The notes below the pieces were generated by a model. The model did no database searches, was not told where the DNA came from, and was given only the letters and a program-made list of their open reading frames with translations. Positions 1 through 11,671 of a stretch of DNA of 64,000 nt are shown piece after piece. The stretch's first letter is position 1. Every line of letters begins with the position of its first letter. The DNA comes from Armillaria gallica (lineage: Eukaryota; Basidiomycota; Agaricomycetes; Agaricales; Physalacriaceae): assembly GCA_037576215.1 (NCBI GenBank), contig JBANDB010000008.1, positions 3,286,001 to 3,350,000 of the forward strand. The letters run 5' to 3'. The position numbers and the translations under genes were made by a program.

Positions 1-1787
1 GGCAGTTTCCAGCTGATTGGAAAGTCTGTCAACTTCCGTATGAAGTAGTTGGTTTGTGTGTGTAAGATCCTCCAATGCTGATTGGTGCGAAGCCTTCAGC
101 TGCGATAGCATACCCTCCATAAGCTCAATTTCCTTCTTGAAGTTCGTATTCTCCACGTTTGAAGCATATATCCTGTCAGTATAGTATGAAACTGTCCGCT
201 TGAACGACTCGTCCATAGTTCGTTGCGAGAGCCGAAGTTCACTATTTTCGGCCAACAAGTCATCGTTGGAGAGTTGTAACTCATGGATTTGGGAGCGTAA
301 CGCGCTTCGTTCGGTCAATCCATGTTGTTTCAAGGATATTAGCTGCTGCTGCAGACTGTCAACTTCGTAGGAAAAATTGCGCATAGGGGATAATGGTTTG
401 TCCACCGGAGATGAAACTGGCGACCTTTTTACGTCGGAGGCTGTAATGCGGTCAGAAATATTGTCTCGTTGGACAGATCGACTCTTACTTGTGGGTGTAG
501 GTATCGGATTATCACGAGGGGTGACTAGGGGAGAGATTCTAGACGAGGAGGGAAGAGTTCTTGGTATGTCAATGCCCGCCAGTTGTTTGTATACTAAAAA
601 CATGACCAGCGCGAAGTCACCGCGAGTCAGTTGTCCCTTGGAAGCAGAATCTATCAGGTTCCTGCGATACATCAGTACGAGATCATGAAGACAGACAACA
701 AGGTACCAGATATGCGCTAAATCAGTTGGAGGCAGCTCTGAGAGCAGTAGAAATGGAACGGCTTGGTCTCCTTCGATATATTTCTTGCGTTGCTGATCCA
801 ATTCATCAAAGTAGAAGTCGGAGTGCTCTCTGACTAATTCAGGGAGATGCCATGCTTCCAAATTAACACTGGCCCGAATATAGTGGAAATCACGCTTGAA
901 AGCATCTCTCAGGCTGGGTTTGCCTGGGACAGCATCCGGATGTGTGGCGGCGACAGACGCAGCATCACTTTGGGGAGAAAGGTTATCCCGGTCTGGTTCA
1001 GCCTGTTCACGTATGTGAAGAGGAAGCGATGACGGTACGACCGCGAAGCGGCTGTCCAACAATCCGTGAATGAGATACATAACAAGGTTGAATTCTGTAA
1101 TGTTGAGCGCCCCACATCGTCGAACGTCGACAAGATCCCTGTTACGATAATGTATGAATGGGGACATACACTCTGTACCGCCGCGCACGTACCATATTTT
1201 GGTCAGAGTATCCATAGGAAGCCTCGACTTGAGTATAACATCCCACACATTGACACCTACACAACTCATTTCTTACTATCACATGATGAGATGATTGCAT
1301 CCGGACGCACCATCAAGGATATCGTTTTCAGGCTCACTCTGTTTGAATATGACCATGTATCGAGCCTTGTCCTCTGACGAAAGCAATGGTAGATTTCGGG
1401 GAGGCGCCGCCTCGGGGGATCCTGTAACATCGACCTCATTATGTAGAATTGCTAATGGACCTGCTGCAGATAGAAAATACGTAAATTTCATAACCCCAGG
1501 AGACGCTGCTCGGACTCACGTCGATGTACTAAATTTGCCTCCACCGCAAAGCCTCGCTGTGCCCAGCCAATGAGACGGGCAGCAACTCCGACTTCATTTC
1601 GCGTAAGATACCCTTTTGCTCCTTCATCAGCAATATCCCATATCCTGGCTAGAACCTTTGGGGATAACCGAACTGGTTCAAAGGCTTCCACAGCAGCTTC
1701 CGCACCGAGGAACTGCCAGTCAGTGTCGGGAGGAATAAATTTTGCGATTATGTTTGCCTCTTCCGGGGAAAATGAAGGGACTGCCAT
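1..1787 (-). CDS. EDE1: EH-domain endocytic scaffold protein (EDE1/Eps15-like), 3' part outside window
   Basis: This is probably an early endocytic adaptor that collects NPF-motif cargo adaptors at clathrin sites. The start is the ATG at 1785-1787 (MAVPSFSPEE). EH domain 1 follows, with the helix ARIWDIADEGAKGYLT typical of EH folds. A second EH domain lies at about 1400-1040 (KARYMVIFKQSEPENDILDG, then ALNITEFNLVMYLIHG). A third lies at about 820-560 (YFDELDQQRKKYIEGDQAVP, LSELPPTDLAHIW, GQLTRGDFALVMFLVYK). After a Ser/Pro-rich linker, from about 360 to the window edge, the protein becomes a coiled coil (SLKQHGLTERSALRSQIHEL). Three EH domains plus coiled coil is the Ede1/Eps15 order. The gene has several short introns and runs off the left edge, so its C-terminus (UBA in yeast Ede1) cannot be seen. 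It is divergent from the glutamine synthetase-like gene. Confidence 0.8.
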
Positions 1788-2096
1788 TAGAAAAGGAAGA
1801 GCATCACACCGAGGGTCGTAATGGTCGAGCTGTAAGCGCTTAAGCCCTTCTCACAGAGTTCTCAGGCTGTAAGACGGATCTAGAACTTGCATCATATCAG
1901 GGCGTGTAAAAACGACTACGGACGTGGCTATGTCGTTAAGGCAGTGAAGTGGCTGTGCTTTTTTCGATCGCCACCTCCTGCGTCGTAAAGTATTCTCCAT
2001 TTGGCGCTCGGTTCTGCTCTGTCTGCGCTATGGGGAAATCACGCCGCTTTATGGGCCTTGAAAACTGGAACTATCTGTAGTATACCGCGAACCATC
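1788..2096. promoter_or_regulatory. Divergent intergenic region between EDE1-like and GS-like genes
   Basis: About 310 bases separate the start codons of the two divergently transcribed neighbours. I see no convincing ORF or RNA gene in it. It presumably carries both promoters, but no specific element could be named from the sequence. Confidence 0.4.
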
Positions 2097-3767
2097 ATGT
2101 CTTTCAACCATATCCATGGCGTCCAGTACACTCCATCAACCGTGTCAAATGCAGCATCTATCAAAGCTGAAGACTTGGAAACCTTGGGCATAGGTAATAG
2201 ACTATTTGGCACGCCATGATCATCGACTAATCGGCTACAAGCATATGTTCGTCTGACATGGATGGATCTCACTAGCCTCGTTAGATACCGTGCTATCCCA
2301 GTGTCTTACTTCCTCAAGATGCTTCAGTCGCCACGGCCGGGTGCAGCTGTAGGCAAATGTATCTTTGGCATGGTGAACTTAAATTTTGCAGAAGACTTCT
2401 CTTTGATGGGCGAATATCTATACGTGATCGACCCTACGACGCTCAGGTTGTGTCCATACGAAGAAGGCATTGCCAGCGTCCTAGGATGGTTCCAAGAGAA
2501 AGCTCCGGTTTTAGGTCCAGATGGCCATCCCACTCTTGAAGTTGAAGTCTGTCCCAGGACGACTCTCCATCGTGTTGTCGAGTGCGTATGATCATCCTTA
2601 ACTCTGCTTATGGTAACATCTTTCAGACATGCGAGAAAGCGAGCTGGTGTAGAATTTCTTGTGGGATTCGAAACCGAGTTTATTCTGTTGAAGTCAACAA
2701 ACCCAATCGAAGCCGTTAGCTATCATGATTACAGTGCCTCCAGTGGCTTACCGGCGGGAAGCATCGAGTCGCGGATCCTCCGTGAAATTTCTGACGCCTT
2801 AATCAAGGCTGGGATTGAGGTAACACTTTACCATCCCGAAGTCGCTCCCGGTCAGGTTAGTGCCTTCTTTTATTGGTGGTACTTCGTTCTGAAAAACATC
2901 AGTATGAGATCGTGACTGGTCCTTTACTTCCCTTAGAAGCCGCCGACGCGCTTATCCACACTCGAGAGACTATCATCAATGTCGCCGTAAAGCATGGGTT
3001 GAAAGCCACGTTCGCCCCTCGTGTCTACATGAGTAGCCCAGGTAGTGCAGCGCACACCCACATTTCCATCCATTCACTCAACGGGCCCCAAAAGCCCGTT
3101 GACGCCCTCTCCGCCGTGGAATCATCCTTCTTAGCCGGGGTCCTCAAGCAGCTTCCTGCCATGACAGCTGTTACACTCCCCACTCCAGCGTCGTACAAGC
3201 GTGTCATGGATGGAGTAGGTCACTTCACCAATATGGAGCGTTGCATCGTCACTTATACCCATCTATCAGGTCGCTTCTGGCGGCACCTATGTCTGCTGGG
3301 GGACGGAAAATCGAGAGGCTCCTGTCAGATTGACCAACGCCAAATCTCCAGGCTCGCGTAACTTTGAGCTTCGTTTCCTCGATGGTACCTGTAATCCACA
3401 TCTAGCGCTCGCTCTGATTCTGGCGTCTGGCACGGCTGCTATATTGCATCATGAAGAGCTGACGATGGAGGATTGTCTCGGACCTCGGAGTGCCGCACAA
3501 TTAAGTGCGACAGAGCGTGAAGCTCTTGGGATCACAGAACGGTTGCCTTTGGATTGGGATTCAGCCAGAGAGAAATTTGCATCTTCAGCGATCGTGGATG
3601 AAACGTTCGGCAAGGAATTGAAGACCAAGTACCTATCTGTTAACAAGGTAGACTCAGCCTACATTTCGAAACTGTGGTTAACTTATTTTTTCTAGTTGCT
3701 CGGAAATACCCTAGAACAAGATGACACGGAATCGGAACGTCTAACTCGTATCGTAAAATTCTACTGA
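2097..3767 (+). CDS. Type I glutamine synthetase-like (GlnA/FluG C-terminal family) protein
   Basis: This is a glutamine synthetase-fold enzyme of the bacterial-type GSI branch found in fungi, related to the C-terminal half of FluG. I splice five introns. Start ATG at 2097 (MSFNHIHGVQYTPS); the intron at 2194-2241 joins into AYVRLTWMDL; later exons give RAGVEFLVGFETEF, then PGQYEIVTGPLLPLEAADAL and FAPRVYMSSPGSAAHTHISI. After the intron near 3213, MDGVASGGTYVCWGTENREA leads into APVRL and SRNFELRFLDGTCNP. These are the GS substrate signatures: E.E in VGFETEF, H.H in AHTHIS, NRE.PVR and E.R. The last intron is 3649-3694 and the stop is at 3765-3767 after RIVKFY. With the catalytic residues present, ligation of ammonia or an amine to glutamate-like acids is plausible; the true substrate is unknown. 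The amidohydrolase half of full FluG is absent. Confidence 0.85.
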
Positions 3768-4170
3768 GCGGGAAACCACTGGGCATCAGACCAAGGCTCC
3801 CATACCAGCCATGGCGCACTTGATAATGAATGAACAACAGGAAACTTGAGATTTGGGGAGTGTGTACGATTTACAACTTTAGTCGCAAATAATTATTTGT
3901 ACTTCAAATATACTTTGTCTTTCAATTAATTGAAAAGAGGGAAAGCTTCCAAATATCGTAAGACCGTCGGATTCCTGGGACCGCGAAGGGGTTTCAGAAA
4001 AATATTAAGTAGAGCCCGGAGACCGTGGGAGGATATTGCCTTGATAGGAGTCACGTGCGTTACTCAGCCACTGTGACAGCTGTACAGATTCATCGGACTT
4101 TCCCGAGGCGTCCCGGTCGTAGAATTTTGGTTCTGCTGCACGAAATCGTTCCCCGTCCGCCCCCCTCAAG
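3768..4170. promoter_or_regulatory. Intergenic region, uL3 promoter
   Basis: About 400 bases lie between the GS-like stop and the uL3 start. The first half is AT-rich. The last 100 bases before the ATG are pyrimidine-rich (cccgtccgcccccctcaag ends at the ATG), as is usual for fungal ribosomal protein genes. No gene was seen. Confidence 0.4.
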
Positions 4171-5666
4171 ATGAGGTGAGTATTGCTAGTTCTGTGTTTC
4201 GTATATTTTCGTTGCTAATTGCTTGCTCCAGTCACCGTAAGGTCAGTAGACCATAGCTCGAAATTTAGGACCTATATTAAAAGTACGAAATTTGCAGTAT
4301 GAAGCTCCCCGCCACGGCTCTCTTGGTTTCCTCCCAAGAAAACGTGCCGCTCGTCATCGCGGTAAGGTCAAGTCCTTCCCCAAGGTTTGTGCGGCAATGG
4401 TTGGCTTGGGTCTTCGAGTAGTAATTTTCGACTTTCTTCCAGGATGACCCCAAGAAGCCAGTCCATTTGACCGCCATTATGGGATACAAGGCTGGTATGA
4501 CCCATGTCGTCCGTGATCTCGACCGTCCTGGCTCCAGTATGTTGTTACGTCCTTTTTTCAGCGTGCACGTATTCAATGTACATTTTCAGAGATGCACAAG
4601 AAGGAAGTTGTCGAAGCCGTCACCATCATTGAGACACCGCCAATGATTGCCGTTGGTGTCGTCGGATACGTCGAAACTCCCCGTGGCCTCCGTACACTCA
4701 CCACTGTCTGGTCGGCCCACCTTTCAGACGAAGTCAAACGTCGCTTCTACAAAAACTGGTACCGCTCGAAGAAGAAGGCCTTCACCCGGTACGCCAAGAA
4801 GCATGCTGAGGACAGCGGCAAGTCCACAGCTCGTGAACTCGAGCGCATCCGCAAGTACTGCACTGTCGTTCGTGTCCTCGCACACACACAAATCAGGAAG
4901 ACCGGCCTCAGCCAGAAGAAGGCCCACCTTATGGAGATCCAGGTCAACGGTGGCTCTGTCTCGGACAAGGTTGACTTTGCCAATGGCTTGTTCGAGAAGC
5001 CCATCGACGTTTCATCGATTTTCGAGCAGGATGAGTGTATCGACGTTATTGCTGTGACGAAGGGTCACGGATTTGAGGGTGTTACTCACCGTTGGGGAAC
5101 GAAGAAGCTGCCACGGAAGACGCACAAGGGTCTCCGAAAGGTCGCTTGTATCGGCGCATGGCATCCTTCCAAGGTCATGTTCTCAGTGGCTCGTGCCGGT
5201 CAAAGTGGGTAGATCTCTGTTTTCATTGATAACCTTTTTCTGACCAGTTGCATGCAGACGGTTACCACCACCGAACGGAGATCAACAAGAAGATCTACCG
5301 TATTGGTTCTGGTGAGGATGAGAAGAACGCCTCCACTGAGCACGATATCACCAAGAAGGCTATCACACCCATGGGCGGCTTCCCTCACTACGGTATCGTG
5401 AAGAACGACTTTTTGATGCTGAAGGGCTCAATTCCTGGAACGAAGAAGCGTGTGATCACTCTGCGCAAGTCGTTGATGGTGCACACTTCGCGTCGGGATT
5501 TGGAGAAGGTCCAACTCAAATTCATCGACACATCCTCGAAATTCGGTGTAAGTTTTTTATCTCGCGGTTTCCTTCTGTGGTTCTCATCCTGTTTTTGCAG
5601 CACGGTTCATTCCAAACGTTCGAAGAAAAGGCTGCGTTCCTCGGAACACTCAAGGCCCGGGCATGA
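4171..5666 (+). CDS. RPL3: Large ribosomal subunit protein uL3 (RPL3)
   Basis: This is a structural protein of the cytosolic 60S subunit that reaches into the peptidyl-transferase centre. The spliced N-terminus reads [20 protein letters not shown], the invariant uL3 start. It requires a 5-base coding exon 1 (4171-4175), a 10-base exon 2 (4232-4241) and exon 3 from 4298. Downstream: [20 protein letters not shown], then the long exon from 4590 ([18 protein letters not shown]) to about 5203. An intron follows whose splice restores [19 protein letters not shown], and then [19 protein letters not shown]. The last intron is near 5548-5600 and the stop is at 5664-5666 after TLKARA. The frame is intact throughout and the length fits the family at about 390 residues. 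Confidence 0.97.
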
Positions 5667-6020
5667 TTGTAGTTCGTTATACGTTAGGATATGCCATTAC
5701 ACCATTATGTATGCTATGCGTCGTGATAACTGCAATTGTTGTGAAAAAACCTGAATTTTGTGAAATAATTGCATCGATCGGATTGGTTGCCGCAATCCGG
5801 GATTAGGACGCGGGACAAACATGAGCAACTTCAAAATTTGTTCGGACTGACCAACGCGTCGTTGGAGAAAACGGAATCAAGGCTCGCCCGGGGGCAGACC
5901 CAGTCCCAGTTACGCCGTCCTTAGAGTGCAAGTCTCGGTTCGTTTTCTTGTTTTTGCAACGCGTCGTTCTCTGTCTCATAGAAATATACAGGATGACTGC
6001 ATTTCTTCGTGACTTTATAT
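5667..6020. promoter_or_regulatory. Intergenic region between uL3 and PPR gene
   Basis: About 350 bases with no convincing coding frame. It holds the uL3 3' flank and the upstream region of the PPR gene. No individual sites were recognised. Confidence 0.35.
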
Positions 6021-7886
6021 ATGCTGAGAGCGTCTTCGCTGAGCTCTACACTACCATCATCCCGTCGAGCTCTTCGAAGATGTTGCCTTGGCTATATCCC
6101 CCTTGTGTTCGGTTCGACACAGGCTCGCTCCTTCATACGACCAGCCGACCGCAATGTCGAAATCATCGTAGACGCGCAGGAACGCAAAGACGTCTCACGG
6201 AAATATGCAAGTCAGGCTCGGCTGGCGCGGTCCAAGGCTCCTGGGAAGGATGGCAGTCGCCCCGTCACGGAGGACACCAAAGGCGAATACGTGGCACAAA
6301 TCGAACGGCTTGTCCGGGATCCTCCTTCATATCCTGCCCCGCCATATCGTCGGCTTCCTCTGAAGCCTCTCAGTGGGGAAACAAGAGAAAGGCTACGCTT
6401 TACCCGAATTCCCAGCTCCCGCAAAGTCCTTCCGAAGACGAGACAGAGGGAGAAGGCCTGGAGGTATTGGACATTACTCCTCCAAATCCCGAAACTCCAT
6501 ACTACCATCACCTCCATGTCCTGGCGTCTACCCAGTCAGAGACAGAAGCATGGACATCCTACACCAGCTCTTGAAGCTTCCTACTCCCGACAATTTCCCG
6601 TCAGATGTCCCAATCGCGCTTCCGAACCTCCACCGACTCTGTCGCCTGCTCTCTCGCAGCAAACCAAAAAATCGGACAGTCTTCTTACGACTACTCTCTG
6701 TTATGTACCTGATATATCGGTCCGGTGGACAACTCCAAGTCTTTCATTGGAACGCGCTCATAGATTGCGCAGGAAAGGGATTGCGGAAGCCAAGGATGGA
6801 GGATTTCAAGTTGGCTCTCGACGTTTTCACGGACATGATCACTGGGAAGCCCCCGGGCGCGACTTACTCTCCTAGCGAGTACCGTGCCATGCCGGGTTTG
6901 GGTCAGCCCATCCAGCCCGATATCATCACATATACCACCCTTCTTAATATCGCCGCAAAGACATTACAAGGTCATGCCCTGCGCCAAGCAACTTCGCTCC
7001 TACGATCGTCCGGGCTTGCTCCAAATCGAATAACCCATCTCTGCCTTATGGCATACTACACTTCCACCAGGGATCTAAATGGTGTTCGAAGCACCCTAAT
7101 TCAGATGCATTCCAGAGGGCTTGAACTTGGCATAGATGGCGCTAACTCTTGTATGTGGGCTTATGCTCACAGGCGTCTGGATATCGTCAGGGACATCTAT
7201 CGCATTCTCCGACACTCAATATTTCCTGAGCCGAATGTCGAGAGATTGCGTCTTTGAAACGAAAGCTCGAGGAGGAGGAAACGATAATCATACCTGAGGG
7301 AATGCGGCCGAACGAGATAACATTCACGTCGATGATTCAATGCATGGCTTATAATGGAGATCTCGATGCCGCATTAGATGCTTTCTACGACATGATGACC
7401 ACGGATAATGTCGAGGTCGGTGCAGCTCTTCAGCCCGATACTGACGGGGTGTTGAAGCCGGTGCCGTATAACGCCACACATGCTATTTACCGTGCCCTCT
7501 TTCTCGGTTTCGCGCGACATGGGGATCACATGGTGGATGGATTAGCGTCTCGATTGCAGCAAAAACGGCCATGGTCCCTCGATGCGCTGCAGTCGATATA
7601 CGACACTTTCATTATAATGCCCGGTGATGACGTTCCTACCAAGACCACCATCTACTGGCTTATGGTTGCCTTTAACAAAGTTTCGGGTCAGGATTTAATG
7701 TGCATGCGACAAGTATGGACCGAGATGGTGGAAAGATTTAGCGGGCCGTGGGGAGGACCGGACAATCGATTGCAGCGAATGCATCGTTCTCTGGATCTGC
7801 CAGATGAAGAAGCGAAGAGTTACCTTCAGGAGCTGGAACACTACAGCGATAACAGCGGGGGTTGGCGAGAAAGCGACTGGCTATAG
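6021..7886 (+). CDS. Mitochondrial pentatricopeptide-repeat (PPR) protein, frame broken
   Basis: The N-terminus MLRASSLSSTLPSSRRALRR followed by GSTQARSF is a typical basic mitochondrial presequence. The body holds helical repeats of PPR type: VFHWNALIDCAGKGLRKPRM, PDIITYTTLLNIAAKTLQGH, PNRITHLCLMAYYTSTRDLN and RPNEITFTSMIQCMAYNGDL with DAALDAFYDMM. Such proteins bind organellar RNA for processing, stability or translation; the target here is unknown. The reading frame changes at least three times without room for introns: between about 6385 and 6440, near 6555, and near 7240. The coding-like segments fit end to end, so I treat this as one gene with single-base indels rather than several ORFs. 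The stop is at 7884-7886 after GGWRESDWL. Confidence 0.75.
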
Positions 7887-7936
7887 TACAGTTCATTTGT
7901 GTAGGTGTTCTAATCAAAAGACAAAGTTTGAAACAG

Positions 7937-8767
7937 TCACGCCTCGTGTTCAGTCCTCCATGCGATGTACTCGTCCCACCCGACTGTATGTAATCTGCTC
8001 TGATACCTTCTGAGCTTCACACTTCTTCTCAGATCCTCAGTGATAGGCCCGTTCCATCCAGCCTTGTGGATCGCACTATCCACGGCTTCAATCTTATCCC
8101 AGCCTTGCTCAGGAATGACGTCGGGCAGGTACGTGGCAGAAAAGGACTGTTTCGAGCCGAGTCGAGGCAGATAAGGGTAGGACGACATGGGAGACGGCGT
8201 CGCAGACGCCGTGGTCAACAAAGAAGGATGGGGGAACGTGATATAAATGCCATGAACGCCGATGGTCCAATCGAGGTAAGAATCTGCATCCTCAAAATCA
8301 GTAAGCAGCGATATCCTGGCGCCCATCAGAATTGAGTAGTAGTGACAGCAAATATGATAACGTACCCGCATTCCAAGCTCTCCAGTTCAGATCTTTCGAT
8401 CCGTCTGAATCTAGAGTCTCTGAAAGCACTGACGAGCGCATATTCAGCGAGCCCGTCGTGCAGGGGGAGGGGATCAAAGTTGCCAATGCAGCCTCTGAGT
8501 CTTGGGTGGCGACCCGGCCGGCGAGTGTTCCAAGTTACAAAGAGTGGACTGCGTGGTAACTCTGGTTAGATGAGGTACGTTCTATTGATAAGCAGCTGGA
8601 AAGACTTCGCACTACTTGTCATCCGGGAAGTCTGGCGCTATGGGGGTAGCTGAAGGGGTGAGAGCACAGAACAGGGCGTCGAATGCATGGAAACAGTGTG
8701 CAGCAGTACAGACGCTGGGGTCAGCCGGGCCCTCGTTCGCAGCAGGATCGGGAGGCACCAGAGCCAT
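7937..8767 (-). CDS. AMMECR1-domain protein
   Basis: This is a conserved eukaryotic protein of the AMMECR1 family, biochemical role not settled. The ATG at 8765-8767 starts MALVPPDPAA, then HCFHAFDALFCAL. Exon 2 reads PLFVTWNTRRPGRHPRLRGC and IGNFDPLPLHDGLAEYALVS with AFRDSRF; RGCIG is the family signature. An intron at about 8314-8365 leads to GISLLTDFEDADSYLDWTIG, VHGIYITFPH and TYLPDVIPEQGWDKIEAVDS. The end is LRRYQSRLHTVGWDEYIAWR with the stop at 7937-7939. The first splice junction (about 8550-8620) could not be joined in frame with canonical sites, and one base seems to be missing there. The gene is tail-to-tail with the PPR gene, 50 bases apart. Confidence 0.88.
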
Positions 8768-9231
8768 GGATGGTCAGTGTCACTTGTCAAGGCTGTAGAG
8801 CGGTGGTTTGATTATTACATGTCCTGATTGATGGCTGATCTCGATCACTCAGAATTTCAAAGTGAGCCTACTGTACTGTTGTATTCCAGAGGAATTCCCT
8901 AATCATGGACATGGGCATGTGTGTACGTACTTATGTAGCAGTGTAAGGATATAATGTATAATAACTCAAAAGCTCAGAAAAATAAGAGAGCGGGTAGCAA
9001 TACCAGGGAAATGGGAGCGAGATGAATGATCATGATATGTACTGAATGAGATGGTAGGAAAGCGTGGCACATGTGGTGGTAAGGAAAGCGGAGAGATAAC
9101 GCAAAGACGGTGGGTTTGCTGATGGAAATGCAAGGTCATCAAGAGGAAAAGTGGGAAAAAAAGAAAATCATAGGGCAACGAACGACGATGGATATACGGT
9201 GAGACGGCCGGCGCCAGAATACTAACAACAG
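8768..9231. other. Intergenic region between AMMECR1 and Rab genes
   Basis: About 460 bases upstream of AMMECR1 and downstream of the Rab stop. An open frame here on the minus strand is only the read-through of a shifted Rab frame. No further gene was seen. Confidence 0.4.
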
Positions 9232-10618
9232 CTCCAGCTCCCTGTAGCTTGTTCAGCTTTCTCACGAGCTTCCTCCTCTTCAGCTTGAGCGCTCCAAGTT
9301 GGCGTCGCCGTCGATGACAGGAAGACGCTGTCCCGCCTCTTGAGTTGATTCTCTCTTCTATTCGATCCTTCATTCGGATGATAGCAGCAATCAAATGGTC
9401 GAAGAGTCCTTGAATGCCTGTTGACAGCGACAACGTGCAGTTAGAACTCTGTGGGATCTACTAGAACCCGAAGACAGCTTACCGAGATTGTCTTTCGCAG
9501 AAACTTCGAAGAGCTCCATGCCCTTGCTCAACCCCCATTCTTCTTCCTCTTCTTCGGCAGCGCCTTCATCGTCCTCCTCAATGCTGTTGCTATTGCTAGA
9601 ATCGGTTACTTCATTCCAGCCCCCGGCGGCGAACCCAAAGTGAGAGCCAAAACGGGAAGGTTGCGATCGAGTGGCGGATGTGTTTGTTGTGGAGCGGGCA
9701 ACTGATGATGGCGCTCCGGATGTTCTTGAACTGGTAGTTCTGGTACGATGTAGGCTTGAAGAACGAGCCGAAGTGAGGTCGAGATACGCCGGCGTTTCAG
9801 GTGGTGTCTGAGTGACGGGCGTTGCTGGGGCAGAGCGTATGCCTGGAAAGGAGGTAAATCGGGGCCGAATATAGGATAAAGTCGATGGCTGAGGAGGCGG
9901 GGGAGGCGGAGGCGGCGGTCGGGGTGGCGGAAACCAGTTGTGCAGAGAGAGACGAGCAAAGTCCTCAGTGACCTGCCGGTGGCGATGTAAATCCGCCTTA
10001 GAACCAACAATATATATTATCAGCTCCGGCGAACAGTTCTTCTTGAGCTCTGCACAGAAATCACGCAATTAGCGGGAGAGAATCAGCACGAAAAAAGATA
10101 GCGCGCCTTCTAGCCAACCCCGAATGTCATTGAAAGTTGAAGCATTGGTGATATCGTACAAGAGAAGGGCCGCGTTGGCGCCTAGTTGAGCGGTCGGTAA
10201 CAGAACTGGCCAGACAATAGCATATACGGACCTCGATAATACATGGGTGCCTATACAAATGTCATTAGTAACCGGCACCGTCGCGTCCAGCGATACCGAC
10301 GCACCATGCTGCGAAATCTCTCCTGCCCCGCTGTGTCCCACAGCTGCAGACGCACCTTCAGCCCATTTACATGCACCTTTTTCGTTACAAAGAATGCACC
10401 GCTCGTGGAAGTCGTGTTCTTGGGATCAAACTTGTTTTGGGTATATCGTTGGAGCAGGCTGGTTTTGCCGACTCCTGTGGCGGCTATCAGAAAGGAAAGA
10501 ATGCACGCAAAGGCATGTAAATCGCACCAGAGTTGCCCATGATGACAATCTTGCTGTCAATGCCCTGTTCATACCTTGATCTCGAGTAGGGGTCCCTGCG
10601 AGGATATTGTTCCATCAT
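9232..10618 (-). CDS. Rab-family small GTPase with a large Pro/Ser/acidic insertion
   Basis: This is a membrane-trafficking GTPase. The start is at 10616-10618 ([13 protein letters not shown]). The intron inside the P-loop splices to [20 protein letters not shown]. Then come [36 protein letters not shown] (G3) and [19 protein letters not shown]4 is degenerate (IVGSKADL). Between G4 and the G5 motif ([10 protein letters not shown]) sit about 110 extra residues: a polyproline run, a Ser/Thr/Arg-rich stretch and an acidic run of Glu. The C-terminus needs a one-base correction near 9351-9357, after which it reads [20 protein letters not shown] and ends WSCC with the stop at 9232-9234. A terminal Cys-Cys is a geranylgeranylation signal. 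It is Rab by the RabF-like YYRGA motif; I cannot assign the subfamily. Confidence 0.88.
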
Positions 10619-10960
10619 TGGTCCCAAGACGTTATCCTCTGGGCAGCGTCGGAGCCCTAGAGCAATGCAAATGAGACGGAGCTGAAAAAGTGGGATAGAA
10701 GATGGGCCCAGCGGCCGCAAGGGCAGAGGGATAAAGGAAGGACGAGACGAAGACGAAGCTGGAGAAGAAAATGGAAATCTCAGTTGCTCGCCCCTGAACA
10801 GCTATGCCAACCACCCACGTGCTACCTAATCCGTATCTCTTGGCCTTGAATCTGCGGATCTAGCGCTAAGATACTACTAAGCATTCCGTTACATATTCAG
10901 TCGCGCGAAAAGCATAATGTATTTTCATGTCATATTGTTAATAACAGCATGCCATTCCAT
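10619..10960. other. Intergenic region between Rab and eS7 genes
   Basis: About 340 bases of Rab 5' flank and eS7 3' flank. No coding sequence was recognised. Confidence 0.35.
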
Positions 10961-11671
10961 CTACTCTTGCGCCACTACAGGGAACTCAAAGACAACATCC
11001 TTGCCAGTCAAGCGACGGTACACCGATGAAAACGAATCGAGCTTGTATTCCAAAACATTGGCGTCCTTGGAGTCAAGGAAGCTAATCCGACATCGGCGAA
11101 TGAGCTAACTGTCCGGAGACAATAAGAACGGAACAAAAAACTTACACTTTCAAAAGTTTTGAGCCGTCCACGGCAACGCGGGTCCGCTTACCCACAATCT
11201 CCGTGGGGAAGACCAGGTCCTCGAGTATCCTTTCGTGGACGTTGGTCAAAGTGCGGCTGCGGGGGCGCTTTTGCTTGACACGGGATGTACGGGTCGGCTT
11301 ACGCAGCATCCGGCGCTGCGCGACGAATACGACATGGCGGTCAGAGAATTTCTTCTCCAACTCCCGGGTGAGCCTGCATGAAACATGTCTGAGCAACTAG
11401 GAAGACCGGAAATGGCTGGATCGTCGCACCTCTGCTGCACCTTGTGGAACGCCTTCAACTGGGGCACAGGAACGAAGATAACAATGGCCTTCTTGCCTCC
11501 CCTAACATCGACTTCACGGGCGGCGGAGATTTGGAGAGGCCTCAATTCAGCCTTGAGCTCCGGGACGTTGTTTTCGAGGTCAAGCAGAGCCTGAGCGACA
11601 CTGGTTTCCGTTTCATCGGGAGGGGCGCTGGGCGCGTTGGCGGTACGGAGAATTTTGGTGGTGACGGACAT
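10961..11671 (-). CDS. RPS7: Small ribosomal subunit protein eS7 (RPS7)
   Basis: Component of the cytosolic 40S subunit. The start at 11669-11671 gives [20 protein letters not shown]. The body reads [20 protein letters not shown] and [20 protein letters not shown] with [10 protein letters not shown], then an intron and [60 protein letters not shown]. The last exon encodes [39 protein letters not shown] and the stop at 10961-10963. Full family length with an intact frame. A sequence like a 3' splice site just before the ATG (atttttag) suggests a 5'-UTR intron, common in fungal ribosomal protein genes. Confidence 0.96.

Noticed and set aside
909..1133. Overlapping open frames on both strands inside the EDE1-like gene
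   Set aside because: They are shadows of the EH-domain exons and show no family of their own.
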